From positions 50,663,001-50,727,000 of the forward strand of contig NC_092316.1 in assembly GCF_036785885.1 (NCBI RefSeq): 64,000 bases of DNA, read 5' to 3'. The number at the start of each line of letters is the position of its first letter. Positions within the stretch are counted from its first letter, which is position 1. A program made the position numbers and the translations under genes. This DNA is from Coffea arabica (lineage: Eukaryota > Streptophyta > Magnoliopsida > Gentianales > Rubiaceae). Shown piece by piece: positions 44,440 through 56,362 of this stretch. Under the pieces are notes generated by a model, which searched no databases, had not been told where the DNA came from, and was given only the letters and a program-made list of their open reading frames with translations.

Positions 44440-45614
44440 TGTTAGAGAGAAATATTTCGAGAGAACCGATCAAAGAACCTAATATGTATATCACAAACCC
44501 TATTTTGATACAAAATTATTAGGTTTCGCATCCTTACTTATATATTAACTGTTCTTTTTCCATCTCAGATAAATGTGGGACATAATTCTTTACTCAGTCT
44601 CCCCTTCATGAGTAACCCCTCATGTTAACCCAAGTTTACAATCTCTTTTTCGAACCCATTTTAATATTCAACGAAAATTCACCTTTAACACCTAAGGTCA
44701 CATTTTCTCCCAATCATGGATTTACTCTTTTTCAACATCTAAACTGGATTTTAAACCTCTTTACCAACCCTTGGCTCTTTGATCTCACACCAATTAAGCC
44801 CCTCGCCAAACTTATGGCGCACCAGTCAAATTCCTTGGTATTTTAGTCCACCATCAAGAAGAGAATTTTTCACCGGTTCAATTTCGAAAAGAATTCACTT
44901 GTCTATGAGTAGTCCAATTCCTCACATTAAATCTAAATTTACAAACCCTTTTTCGAACCCATTTTAATACTCAACACAAGGCCAGCTTAACACTTAAATT
45001 CATATCTTCTCTCAATTATAGACCCACTCTTTTTCAACATTCAAACTGAATTTTGGACCGCAACACCAACCAAATTCTTTGGTACTTCAGTCCACTACCA
45101 ATAAGATAATTTTTTACCGGTCCAACATTGTAAAAAATTTACTTGTCCATGAGTAGCCCAACACCTCATATTAAATCAAAATTTGCAAGCTCTTCTTTGA
45201 ACCCATTTTAATGTCCAATGCAAGCCCATTTTAACATCTAAGGTCACCTCTTTTTTCAATCACAGACCCACTTTTTTTCAACATTCAAACTGAATTTTGG
45301 ACCTTCTGCCAACTCTTGGCTCTTTGATCTCACACGAACCGGACCCCTTGCTAAACCCATGGCACACCAAATTCAATTTTAGTCCACTTTTGACCATGAG
45401 TAATCCGAACTCAGAACCTGAAATTTTGATACAACTTGTTAGGGAAAAAATATCTCAAAAGATTCTATCAAAGAGACCAATATGAAAATTAGGAACTCAA
45501 TTCTGACCCAGAATCTTAGACTATTTGGTTTTGAACCCTTACTTACATATTAACTGTTCTTTCTCCATTTCTCGGACCAATGTGAGGCATAATTCTTTAT
45601 TCATAAACCTAACA
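44440..45614 (-). mobile_element. TRIM-like small LTR element 1
   Basis: This non-autonomous LTR element is 1175 bp. The LTRs are 45437-45614 (178 bp, 5' on the minus strand) and 44440-44596 (3', with a short deletion at its inner edge). They share AACCAATGTGRGGCATAATT-type wording and TGTTAG/CTAACA ends. The flanks AAAAT and AAAGT could be a 5-bp target duplication with one change. The primer site beside the right LTR is decayed (TTGTATCAAA on the minus strand). The interior has no recognisable protein and consists largely of repeated TTTTTCAACATYCAAACTG units. Confidence 0.7.
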
Positions 45615-45670
45615 AAAGTAAACTTGAAGAAATAAAGATTCAAACCATCAATGGAGATAAATATTGTTTT

Positions 45671-46109
45671 GGAAAAATTACACTTTACCCTCCTGTGGTT
45701 TAGTGTTTTTCGACATAACCCTCTCATGATTTGAATTAAAGTGTCAAAATGACGAAAATGATCATTTGGAATGGAATCTTTAAAAATGTCGAAATTATCT
45801 TTATAAATACATAACACACTAACCTCATATGATTTTATATTTTATCATATAACCCCCTTATGATTTAATATATTATCATATAACCCCCTCATAGTTTTCA
45901 AAATATACATATAACCCCCTTGGTTAATAAATGATTTTAATTTTACATAAGGGTATTTTTGGCATTTTAGGTGACTGCGTTACGAATGATCATTTCCGTC
46001 ACTTGACACTTGAATTCAAACCATAAGGAGATTATGCATAACTTTTAAAATCATAGGGGAGTTATGTAAAAAAAATTAAACCACAGAGGGCTAAAATGTA
46101 ATTTGCCCT
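45671..46109. mobile_element. Foldback MITE, 'CCCTGTGGTTTA' family, copy 2
   Basis: 439 bp. It starts GGAAAAATTACACTTTACCC then TCCTGTGGTTTA, and ends TAAACCACAGAGGGCTAAAA then TTTGCCCT. It is collinear with 15432-15905. A perfect 8-bp repeat, ATTGTTTT, flanks it at 45663-45670 and 46110-46117, which gives the target duplication that could not be read in copy 1. Confidence 0.78.
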
Positions 46110-46117
46110 ATTGTTTT

Positions 46118-46733
46118 AGTATATTATAGCTTAGCAAATAGAGGAGTGACACAATCGACTAAAAGCTAAACAAAATCTATGAGCAATGTTATTGATTTAA
46201 AACCTAATCTTGAAGGTAACTGGTGTACTGTCAAATTTGTTAGTGGAAAGAAGGTAATTTTATACATAGGTCTTGGCTAAGATGAGTTTTTGGGATGCAA
46301 GCAAGAGTTCTTTTCAAAAAACTAATCTTCAAGTTTCGACTAATCAGATTACATAAATATATATATATATATATATATAAACATAACAAAAACCATATTA
46401 ACGATGGTAGATACAAATATATTTATATGATTGGATGGATCATTGGACGTCCATATTGTAAGAAACTCAAGGAAATTTTCAACTTTTCTACATCAAATTA
46501 AGATAATATACGAAATCAGAATTGTCTATTTACATAGCACTTTCCATTCTGTTGATTGAAGTTTTATAATATTTTACAGCTAAAAGATGCCTCTGGTGCT
46601 CTACATTACTTGTCTATGCCTCTTGCATTTCTTTCTAACTCTTGACGAGCCAAATTTTTTTTTTCTGAATAATATAAACAAGGCATATGAAAGTAAACAT
46701 GTAAATTATGAGTTGTTATCAGATCAGGACACC
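46118..46733. other. Left tandem-duplication unit, 3' flank of kelch copy A
   Basis: No gene. From about 46350 this matches the right unit: an (AT)n tract at 46357-46379, then GATTGGATGGATCATTGGAC at the spot where TRIM element 2 sits in the other unit. From 46480 it aligns with 50698 onward (TTCTACATCAAATTAAGATAA). About 430 bases present at 50260-50695 are missing here. Confidence 0.6.
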
Positions 46734-48045
46734 TCAGTAACCCATCACAGTGCAATTATATACAAAACTTCCTGAATGCTTTCTTCCCAACAATGTCCAC
46801 TCTAGTGAACCTTCATCCGGCTCCCAAGCATTAATCTCCATGCTCCATCCATTCAATGCCCTTGGTCCACCGATAACCATTAGTTGATTACCATAGGCCT
46901 TGAATGCCCAACCCCCAGCCATATATGGAGGTTGCTCGTTCAGGCAATCTACCTATGGTAATACACATATTTCTCTGCTGGTCATACTTCCCAACTTCTT
47001 TTTCATCGTAATAACTTGCATATAACTCATTCTTCACCATTGCAAGCAGAGGAGGTACTCTTGCTATTACAGGTGAATCATTAGTATTCTTTTTAGCACA
47101 TTGAGGACACATATCAGGAATTTCAAACGAGGTTCCTGTCCTCAAATCATATACCTCCTCACAGGTAAGCACCTTTAAGTTGGTTCCATTGCTTGCACTT
47201 GGATTGCCTATTCTAACACCACCAATGACATAAAACTTGCACTCTATAAATACCCTTGAACATAGTTTTTTGGGTTAATGCATTCTGGAGAGAGTGCACC
47301 AAGTTTCTGATGTTGAGTTATAAAATTCAGTAGAGCTTCGTAAATTACTTCTTGAGTTGCAACCACCAGCCACAATCACAATCTCTCCAAGACTAGTAGA
47401 ACCAAACAGCCATCTTGGGGTGTTTGTCTTTACGCCAGATGACCATGAATTGGTTAATATGTTGCATTTGTAAATCACTTGAGACTCTATTTCCTTTCCA
47501 AAGAAAAGAAGTTTGGTGCGAATAGCCAGCGACTCTATGTTAGGAAAAAGAAACACTCATTTGAAGTCATTTTAGGCAAAGACATCCATCTGCGATAGAC
47601 GGGATCAAAAGCTTTGCATTCAAAAAGGCTGCAAGATACATAGACCTAATGTCCTGCTGCCTCCTCAACCTATAAAGATACCCACTTCAGATTAGAGACC
47701 TAAAACTCCGATTGAGTAAAACGATAGAGCCATAATCCGCTCTCGAGCAGAGAAGTAAGCAATTGATTGAGATATTTCGGCTAAGTTGGAAGATGAGTGA
47801 ACTTGTTTTAGAACAATACCCATCGTGGCCTTGGTTATATTCTTGATCCATAACTTGCCCTTGGAATACCAGTCGCTTGGATGATTTCATCACTTCAGTC
47901 TCTTCCTCGGGGTGCTTTTGTTTTGAGTTCTCTCTTTCGGAGCACTTTTGCTTTGAACCTTGCCTTTGGAATGCTGGCTGCTTGGATGATTTCATCGCTT
48001 CAGTCGCTTTCTCGTCCTCATTGGGCCCTTTTGCTTTAAATCATT
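46734..48045 (-). pseudogene. SKIP11-type F-box/kelch gene, copy A (5'-truncated)
   Basis: Read on the minus strand, the blocks match F-box/kelch-repeat proteins of the SKIP11 group. They are an F-box-like stretch (SRADYGSIVLLNRSFRSLI, near 47700), kelch blocks (WLFGSTSLGEIVIVAGG at about 47400; EVYDLRTGTSFEIPD at about 47130) and the C-terminal KHSGSFVYNCTVMGY before TAG at 46734. They lie in three different frames, so there are several frameshifts. Similarity to copy B ends at about 48045, upstream of the Lys/Glu-rich region, so the N-terminal codons and the promoter are absent. Intact relatives are SCF substrate receptors. Confidence 0.8.
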
Positions 48046-48772
48046 TCAAATCTTAAAAAGATATCTAAATATCTTCTCAATTCATTTCATTTGATGATTA
48101 AATCATTAAAATTTATAAAAATATAAAGTTTTCACCATTTGATCACATAGAAATGCAATTTTTTACACTTTGAACTACAAAATGCATAATTCACTAGAAA
48201 TCTAGTTAAGTAGCTATAAAAATGAATAAAACACACTAAAATTAAATAAAAAAATGCATTTAAATCACTTAAAATGCACACTTATCAAAAGACATAATTA
48301 AGAAGAACAAAGACAAATTATGAGAAAAAGTTTACAAGCACACAACTTTACGTGTATTGTTACCTAAATATCACATTTAACTAAAGCAGATTTTGTAATT
48401 TTAATCACAATAAAGCAATTAGAAATTATAACATTTTACATAAAAATTTATAAACTCAATAAAATAGTTTATATATGCAATCAAAAGCCACATAGTATCT
48501 CAATGATTGGGACTAATACCATATGTTAATTGACAAAAAATTTTTGCCAGTTACCATGATTTTAATTGTATACAACAATTATCGATTTAGTAATTTATTT
48601 ACAAAGTTTAATGTTGTGGAATACAACTTGTATTTTCTTAAAGATTGGAGCTATAGAGTACCTAGCATAAAAAAATCATATATATATATATATATATATG
48701 AATATGATTGGACACATTGAACAAAAATCATATTAATGATGGTAGACACAAATGTATTTATACGATTGGATG
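48046..48772. other. Intergenic stretch between the duplicated units
   Basis: AT-rich. The part 48553-48640 is repeated, diverged, at 55254-55343 (TACCATGATTTTAATTGTAT against TCTCACGATTTTAATGGTAT, then TAGTAATTYAT and TTAATGKTGTGGAA). From 48678 an (AT)11 tract and CATATTAATGATGGTAGACA match the left unit at 46357-46410. Confidence 0.55.
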
Positions 48773-48946
48773 TGTTATGGAGAAACATTTCGAAAGAACC
48801 CACTAAAAAGTCTAATATGTAAGTCAAGAATCCAACTCTGAGCCAAAAGTTTAAACTATTAGATCTTGAGTCTTTACTTATATATTAACTGCTCCCATCT
48901 CTTGAACTAATGTGAGACATAATTCTTTACTCATTAACCTAACAAA

Positions 48947-48960
48947 TCTCCTCTTTCATG
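48947..48960 (-). promoter_or_regulatory. Polypurine tract of TRIM element 2
   Basis: On the minus strand GAAAGAGGAGA lies two bases before the left LTR (TGTTAG). It is the expected primer for plus-strand synthesis. Confidence 0.65.
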
Positions 48961-50003
48961 AGTAAATCTTCACATCAAGTAACTCCTCACATTGAACTTT
49001 AAATGCAAGTTTACAAGCTCTTCTTTGACCCCACTTTCAATATTTAAGGCAAGCCCACCTTAGAGTAACCTCTCAGATTAAACTCAAGTTTACAAGTTCT
49101 TCTTTGACTCCACTTTTAATACTCAAGGCAAGTCCACCTTAGAGTAACTCCTCAAATTAAACTCAAGTTTACAAGTTCTTCTTTGACTGCACTTTTAATA
49201 CTCAAGGCAAGACCAATCATAGGCCTACTGTTCTTCAACATCCAAACTCTTTTTCAACCCCCACTGTTAATACTTAAGGCAAGTCCACTTTAACACATAG
49301 TGTCACCTCTTCTCCTAATCATAGACTCACTTTTTTTCAACATTCAAATTAAGGGCCCTTGTTATGCCAATTTCTCCCAATCATAGATCTACTTTTTTTC
49401 AACACCCAAATTAAGGTCCCCTGTTCTGCTAATTTCTCTCAATCATAGACCCATTGTTCTTCAACATTCAAATTAAGATCACCTCTTCTCCCAATCATAA
49501 ACCCACTATTTTTCAAAATTCAAATTGGATTTCGGACCCCTGCCAACCCTTGGCTCCTTAATTTAACACCAATTGGACCTCTTGCCAAACCATGGTACAC
49601 CTGGTCCAACACTCCTTGCCACTTAGATCACTTCTTCTCCTAATCATAGATTCCGGACCCCAGCCAACTCCTTGACACTTCAGTCGACCCGCTGTTTTTC
49701 AACATCCAAATTAAGGTCACCTCTTCTCCCAATCATAGACCCACTATTTTTCAACATCCAAATTAGATTTTGGACCCCTGCCAACGCTTGACTCATTAGT
49801 TTAACACCAACAAGACCCCCTACCAAATCCATGGTGCAGTTGGTCCAACACTTCTTGATACTTAGGTCATATCTTCTCCCAATCATAGATTCAAACCTCG
49901 ACCAACTCCTTAACTGTTCTTCAACATTTGAATTAGATTCCAGACTCCTGCCAACCCTTGGCTCCTTGGTTGGCCCAACTTCGAGAAGAATCCACTTGTG
50001 CAC
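48960..50003. repeat. Internal tandem repeats of TRIM element 2
   Basis: 48975-49205 holds three units of about 78 bp (CAAGTTTACAAGYTCTTCTT core). 49300-49550 holds about four units of 65-70 bp (CAATCATAGAYCYACT and TTTTTCAACATYCAAATTA). 49630-49930 holds two longer units ending in CTCCCAATCATAGA. On the minus strand the last part is open for 107 codons (50003-49680) with an internal repeat, SMIGRRGDL/SMIGRRYDL. I do not recognise this peptide. Confidence 0.6.
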
Positions 50004-50030
50004 AAGTAATCCAGGCTCGCAATTTGAAAT

Positions 50031-50040
50031 TCTGATACCA
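50031..50040 (-). promoter_or_regulatory. Primer-binding site of TRIM element 2
   Basis: TGGTATCAGA on the minus strand, two bases inside the right LTR, matches the first ten bases of the initiator tRNA-Met site. Confidence 0.75.
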
Positions 50041-50219
50041 CTTGTTAGGGAGAAACATCTCGAGAGAGTCCACCAATGAGCCCAATATATAAGTCACGAA
50101 TCCAATTCTGATCCAAAAGTTTAAACAATTAGGTCTCAGACCCATACTTATATATTAACCACTCTTTTTTCATCTCTCGAACCAATATGAGACATAATCC
50201 TTTATTCATTAATCTAACA

Positions 50220-50934
50220 AGATAGATCCTGGACGTCCATACTGTAAGAAACTCAAGAAGTAACCCCCATATTTTCACGTTCTTAGTTGGAAAAAGCATG
50301 AACCACCAGATCATACAAAGGCACTAGCAGATATGTGAATGAAAAAAAAGAGAAAAAAAGGGTTTTGCTATAAGATTCTAAACTGAAGATTATCAGAGCT
50401 CCAAAGCATGACCAAACCAACCACAAAAGTGAAAATAATACTACAAATAGCAAAATAGTAAATAAAAATTCAAAAAGTTGATATTAAAAATATATAAAGG
50501 CACTACCACAAAGGGCAAATATCCTACTTTCAGAACTAACAACTTCACTGAGACACCATGATGAAGAAGGAAACTGTGAAACTCGTCGGTCCTTTAACCA
50601 GAAGTAGAAAGGATATATTTATCACCAGATTTACCATATTTGAAGGATAACAATGTATGAGAAAGAGAATACATAGAACAAAAGAAACCAAGCAATTTCA
50701 ACCTTTCTACATCAAATTAAGATAATAAAGAAAATTAGATATACATAGCACTTTTCATTCTATTTATTGAAGTTTTACAATATTTCACAACTAAAAGATG
50801 CAGTTGGTGCTCAACATTATTTGTCTATGGCTCTTGAATTTCTTTCAAGCTCAAATTTTTTTTTTGAATGTCATATTAACAAGGCATATGAAATTAAATA
50901 TGTAAACTATGAGTTGTTGTCAGATCGGGACACC
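50220..50934. other. Right tandem-duplication unit, 3' flank of kelch copy B
   Basis: Resumes the duplicated sequence right after TRIM element 2 (CTGGACGTCCATACTGTAAG, matching 46446 onward). It includes about 430 bases absent from the left unit and then aligns again from 50698. No gene apart from probable 3' untranslated sequence of kelch copy B. Confidence 0.55.
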
Positions 50935-52341
50935 TCAACAACCCATCTTAGAGCAATTATATACAAAACATCCTGAATGCTTTCTTCCAAACAATGTCCA
51001 CTCTAGGGGACCTTCATTCGGCTCCCAAGCATTAATCTCTATGCACCATCCGTTCAATGCCTTTGGTTCACCGATAAGCATTAGTTGATTACTATAGGCC
51101 TTGAATGCCCAAACTATCTGTGGAGGTTGCTCGTTCAGGCAATCTACTTTTGGTAATCCACACATTTCTTTGCTTGTCATACTTCCAGACTTCCATTTCA
51201 TCATAATAAGCTACATATAACTCATTCTTCACCACTACAAGTAGAGGAGGTGCTCTTGCTATTGCAGATGAATCATGAGAACCCTTTCTAGCTCATGGAG
51301 AATACATATTAGGAATTTCAAACTAGGTTCCTCTCATCAAATCATATACCTCCCCACAGGTAAGCACCTTTAAGTTGGTTCCATCGCTTGCACTTGGGTT
51401 GCCTATTCCGACACCACCAATGACATAAAACTTGCTATCTATAAATACTCCTGAACATAGTTTTCTGGGTTTATGCATTCTGGAGAGAGTGCACCAAATT
51501 TTTGTCGTTGAATTATAAAGTTCAGCAGAGTTCAGTAATTGTCTCTTGAGTCGCAACCACCAGCCACGATTGTAATCTCTCCAAGATTAGCAGATCCAAA
51601 CAACCATCTTGGGGTGTTTGTCGTTATGCCATATGACATGAATTGGTTAATATGCAATATTTGTAGATCACTTGAGACTCTATTTCCTTTCCAAAGAAAA
51701 GAAGTTCGGTGCCAACAGCCAGCGACTCTACATCAGAGAAAAAGAAACACTCGTTTGAAGTCATTTTAGGCACAGGCGTCCATCTGCGACGCATGGGATC
51801 AAAAGCTTCGCATTCAAGAAGACTGCAAGATACATAGACCCATGTTCTACAATACTTGCTGCCTCCTCAACCTATAAAGATTCCCACTTCGGATTAGAGA
51901 CCTAAAATTCCGATTGAGTGAAGTGATAGAACCATAATCTGGCGTCGAGCAGAGAAGTAAGGAATTGATTAAGATATCTCGGCCAAGTTGGAAGATGAGT
52001 GAACTTGTATCAGAATAATACCCATCGTAGCCTTGGTTATCTTCTTGATCCATACCTTGCCCTTGGAATGCCAACCGCCTAGATGATTTTATCACTCCAG
52101 TTTCATCCTTGGGGTGCTTTTGCTTTGAGTTCTCTCTCTCGGGAAACTTTTGCTTTGAGCCTTGCCCCTGGAATACCGGCTGCTTGGATGATTTCATAAC
52201 TCTAGTCTCTTTCTTGTCTTCCTTGGGGCCCTTTCACTTTGAGTTCTTGATAATAGAATAAGCATTAAAAACCCACTCGCTCTCTTCTTCACATGCGCTT
52301 GGTGAGTCCCAAGAGATAGGAAATGATGGCCCCTCTAATAT
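50935..52341 (-). pseudogene. SKIP11-type F-box/kelch gene, copy B (full-length relic)
   Basis: The relic spans 469 codons, close to the 467 aa I recall for Arabidopsis SKIP11. It lies just after a TTTTTAG splice acceptor at 52347, as expected for a gene with a leader intron. The expected start codon is ATA (52341-52339), followed by LEGPSFPISWDSPSACEEES. A TGA interrupts the Lys-rich linker near 52219. The F-box-like block (TPDYGSITSLNRNFRSLIRS) is at about 51900. Two one-base losses near 51845 shift the frame. Kelch blocks follow (LNSAELYNSTTKIWCTLSRM, KPRKLCSGVFIDSKFYVIGG) and the C-terminus KHSGCFVYNCSKMGC ends at 50935. Intact homologues pair an SKP1-binding F-box with a kelch propeller in SCF ligases. 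Confidence 0.82.
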
Positions 52342-52347
52342 GATGGC

Positions 52348-53960
52348 TAAAAAGAATTAGAAATCTGAGAACTAAACTGGTCCAACTAAGTTATGCCTAA
52401 AGACATCAATATAAGCTATATTAGTTAATGCTACAATCTGGAAAAAAGGAAGCAAAAGAATACCTAAACAATTCAGCCATAAATACAAGATCTTTACTTA
52501 AGATTGGAATAAATACAATCTATATACCTCTTTGATATGCTAAGAAGAGAAAATTCCTTAACCATAAGATATCTAAAATAGAGAGTAACAAAGTGGATAT
52601 TATTGTCTTGGAATTACATTTAAAAAGTGAATGAGACCCTCTTTAAGTTGTTGATTGCATATTCACTAAGGCAGACTGCATAAAGCAAGACTTGCGAATC
52701 ACGGTAACCCATATTTTATTTATGATTAAAATATTAGCAAACTAGTTAAAGCATGCAAAGCATCATGCAATGCATGATTGAAGGAAAAATTTTCACAAAC
52801 AATCAGTTAAAACCCAAAACTCAATAGCATGGTATAGAGGAGTGTTTTTGAAGACATTTATTGCTTGAGCAGTTCTACATTTGCAAGGTAATAGTTAAAT
52901 CAAAATAGAGCAACTAGGGCATGACACATATCTTGATACAAGCGGAAACAAGTGCTGAAAATACTAGCATGTCTAGCTTAGAGATGACTAGATCTCTTTC
53001 CCATCGTCAATATCAAATATTTTTCCAAATCATCAAAATAGATAAAAATTGGAATGAATGGGTAGAAAAATGGTTATTTAAAGTACAGTAGATAAAAAAG
53101 CAAACTCTAGGATCACAGTGAATGCCTGTTGAAACGATCCACTAATGAATAAGAATAAATTCCTTGAATTAGAAATTATGTTCGTATTTCTAGAAAGGAA
53201 AGGAAAGGAAAGAATGAAAGTTTTCATTTAAATTCCATGAAATAAATTCCAAATGTGGAAATCAACAAGAAGGATCTTATTCATTGAAAAGAATAAATTC
53301 CTGAATTGGAAAATGATTTTGTACTTCTAGCGAAAAGAGATTTTTCATTTAAATTCCATAAAACAAATCCAAATTTGGAAAAGAATAAAAGAATCTTGTA
53401 CATTACTAATAGAGACAAATCACCATAAACTCACAAAAGTTAGAAATTCATCCCTACAAACTCAATCTGGAAAAGGGTTGAACTCTTGATATTTATACAA
53501 AAGTTAAATCAAAGCAGGGATAAGGATTTAGTATTAAATCCAAAACCAAATTAAAACCTACATGCATGTACGATAAAAGCCAATTCGATTCCACAAACCC
53601 CTACAAGAAAAATTCAAACTAAAATTAGACCACCAAATGCCTGTCCTGGAAGCAATTATAGCAACAAGAAAACTTGAGATGAAAAAGGGAAAAGAAGTCA
53701 TTAGCAATTATCTCATAACAAGAAAAACCTAAAAACCAAACCAAAAAACTTACAGAGCAATCCGAGCACAATCTATGATTGTAACTACCAAAAAGAACAA
53801 ATTTCTACTGAGAAACAGTGAAAGAAAAAAGAATCAGTTGCTGAATTATTTCATCGGGGCCTCTTTGGAAACTTTTTTTATTCACATTTGAGGCCCTCTT
53901 AAATCTAAACTACAACAAAAAACATTTCACTCTTCAGCTGTGATGAGGATTGAGGAGTGA
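52348..53960 (-). other. Leader exon and intron region of kelch copy B
   Basis: No coding capacity. It lies between the TATA box (53990) and the CDS acceptor (52347), so it probably holds the 5' leader exon and a long leader intron; the donor was not fixed. It includes a tandem duplication of about 130 bp (53145-53287 and 53288-53405, TTTTCATTTAAATTCCATRA core). Confidence 0.5.
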
Positions 53961-53980
53961 GGAGGAGGGAGAAGAGTTGG

Positions 53981-53993
53981 GATTTTTATAGTG
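53981..53993 (-). promoter_or_regulatory. TATA box of kelch copy B
   Basis: On the minus strand CACTATAAAAATC is followed, about 30 bases on, by a CT-rich leader (CTTCTCCCTCCTCCTCACTC), a typical plant core promoter. It indicates that this copy is the ancestral one and copy A the truncated derivative. Confidence 0.6.
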
Positions 53994-53999
53994 TTTTTT

Positions 54000-56362
54000 T
54001 TTAATATTTATTTTATTAGATGAGTTGAATGCTGGCTAGATGTAGTAGCATTTATAGTAGTGAACCAATGGGAAGAGAGAGATGAGGGTAATGTGGGAAA
54101 TGAGATGGCTATAATAAAAAAGGGTTAGGATTTAATGGAAGATGATTAAATAGCTGTCATTTGTACGTGTAAGCATTTTTCTGAAACGGTGGTTACCTTT
54201 TGGACTATTTTTCTTTACCAAACCCCAAAAGAGTTCCCTTCTCCATATGACTCTTTGTTTTGTATTGTAGTAACATACTATAATTTCTACTTTCTCTTTT
54301 TTCTTTGAGTGGAATTGATGTTTATTAGAGTGATCCTTACATGGTCTCTTTCCAATCCGATTATGTTGGTACGAAAATACATGTTTCCTAATTTAGAAAT
54401 CTATTTTTCTACATGAGAATTATGTTTAAGGCTTTCGAAGGATTATGATGTATTTGGCATGTATGGTCTTATGGTTTTAATTATTTACAAAAATTTCCCT
54501 ATTTGCTATATTCATTTAAAAAGGTTTAGGTTATACAATATGAATTCAATTATTGTATATAATTAGGTTATGGAGTACAAAGCTTCGATTAGATATCTAT
54601 GCACGAGTTCTGTTAGAAATATATATAGGTAAAAATAGCATATATAATATTTGTCATTTGCAATTATTTAGGTTAAGAAAAATGAGGTTAAGAAAAATGA
54701 ATTGAATCGCCTTACAAATTAGGTAATGGAATACAAAGCATCAGAAAAAATTCATGCTCGAGCTATATTTGTATATAACATTGAAAAGTAACATGTATAG
54801 TGATTTGTCGTATTTGTCTCTTGTACTAAAGTAATTGACTAAAAAAAGTCAATAATACACGATAGTTATTCCATCATTAAATAAAATAAAACACCAAAAT
54901 CGAACTTTATCTGACGAACTACCTTTATAAGAAGATCTAAAATTCTATCGTATATTGTTCACGTAATAATTAATTTTTTCATGAGTTAATTGAAAAGAAA
55001 TAACAACAATAATAATCATGAATATCAATTGTTATGCACTTAGTGCTGGTAAAACTATTTGTGCAAAGAGAATTCTACTTATTTATGTATCTCTATGTTT
55101 GGAGCATTTCTTTTGCACTATAATAACAAACTATTTTTTCAGGTTTTCCATTTCACCCATTTATTTATTTAAATTTCCTAATTTATTGTTCAATTTCCTC
55201 TTGATGAGAATTATCTTTTGGGTTTGGTTGAGCAATGACTCATTAACAAATGTTCTCACGATTTTAATGGTATACAATAGTTCTCGATCTAGTAATTCAT
55301 CTACAAAAATTAATGGTGTGGAACATGCCTTGTATTGTCTTTTAAATTAGGGTTTCTAGCTATTACCCTGTGTAAAAATGGTTTGCCTACGAAAAATTTG
55401 AGTAATGCTACTATATGAACATGGACATCTAAATAATATTGATAAAACATTTTTGGGGTGAAACATCTAATGAGGGATTTCTAAGTAGAGTTGTTGAACT
55501 TTAACAATACACAAATATCATGTTAGGCACATTTTTCATAGATTCAAATTTTCGTCTTCCTTTCTTTCTTTTCACTTGAGTATTTATGGATAAATTTTTC
55601 TTAATGTTTGAATTTTGTAGTATTTAATTTTTGGTGGTTTCATTAGGTTAAAAAGAAACACAATGTTTTTAATTTTCCTTTAGAAAAACACACAACATCA
55701 CGTGAGCAAAAATTCCATGCAGCTACTATGATACTACTACCAACAAATTCACCACTTAAATTCTCACACACACAAATCTGTGATGATCATAGATGCAGGG
55801 ATGAACTTTGGCAAATTCAATGATATTTATCTATGCTTATCTAAGTATTTGCTATGATAAATGTTCTTTTGTTTTCTCTAGAGTAGTTGGTAGGGTGGAG
55901 GTTGTTTTTTTTTTTTTGTGAAATTTTGGATTAATTATTTCCTCTCACACATGCACAGTGACATATACACTGTGACATAACCACATGTAGAGTCAAAATC
56001 GATTTTAAAACATGTGTAGGACATGCATAAGAAAATCAATTTTAAAATACGTGTATGACATGCATAAGAAAAACATGTTATGTCAGCCACAAATTAATAA
56101 GTAAATCCAAGAAAAAAGTGAGAACACGAGGATAGACATCGAGTTGGAAAGAATAGCAAAATTTGGTTCGGATGACAAAAGTGACCATGGGAGGATAGAC
56201 ATCGTGGCAAGAAAAACAAAATTTGCTTCAGTTGCATGATGACAAAAATAGTAGAGGAAAAGGTGGATGACGAGTGCGGGGCATGCATATAACAATTAGT
56301 CTTAATCCACAGTCAAGTTTTATCTTTATAAAATCCTAAATACCCCATACGCGATTTTTCTA
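54000..56362. other. Gene-free AT-rich stretch
   Basis: No gene could be supported. It contains the partner of a diverged repeat (55254-55343, matching 48553-48640) and a short direct repeat, AAAATCRATTTTAAAA, near 55997 and 56034. The open frames at 55018-55350 and 56083-56295 look like by-products. Confidence 0.45.

Larger units (their letters stand above)
48773..50219 (-). mobile_element. TRIM-like small LTR element 2
   Basis: 1447 bp. The LTRs are 50043-50219 (177 bp, 5' on the minus strand) and 48773-48944 (172 bp), each with TGTTAK...AACA ends. The primer-binding site and polypurine tract are both present, so this was a reverse-transcribed element that needed another's enzymes. The LTR wording TTATGTCTCATATTGGTTCG resembles the conserved block of plant TRIM elements. 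The site is empty in the left duplication unit (46430-46450). The flanks GGATG and AGATA would be a 5-bp duplication with two changes. The interior is longer than in classical TRIMs because of tandem repeats. Confidence 0.8.

Noticed and set aside
44440..50219. Cassandra-type elements with 5S rRNA in the LTR
   Set aside because: The LTRs are about 175 bp and contain none of the 5S rRNA internal promoter wording; they fit other TRIM-like families.
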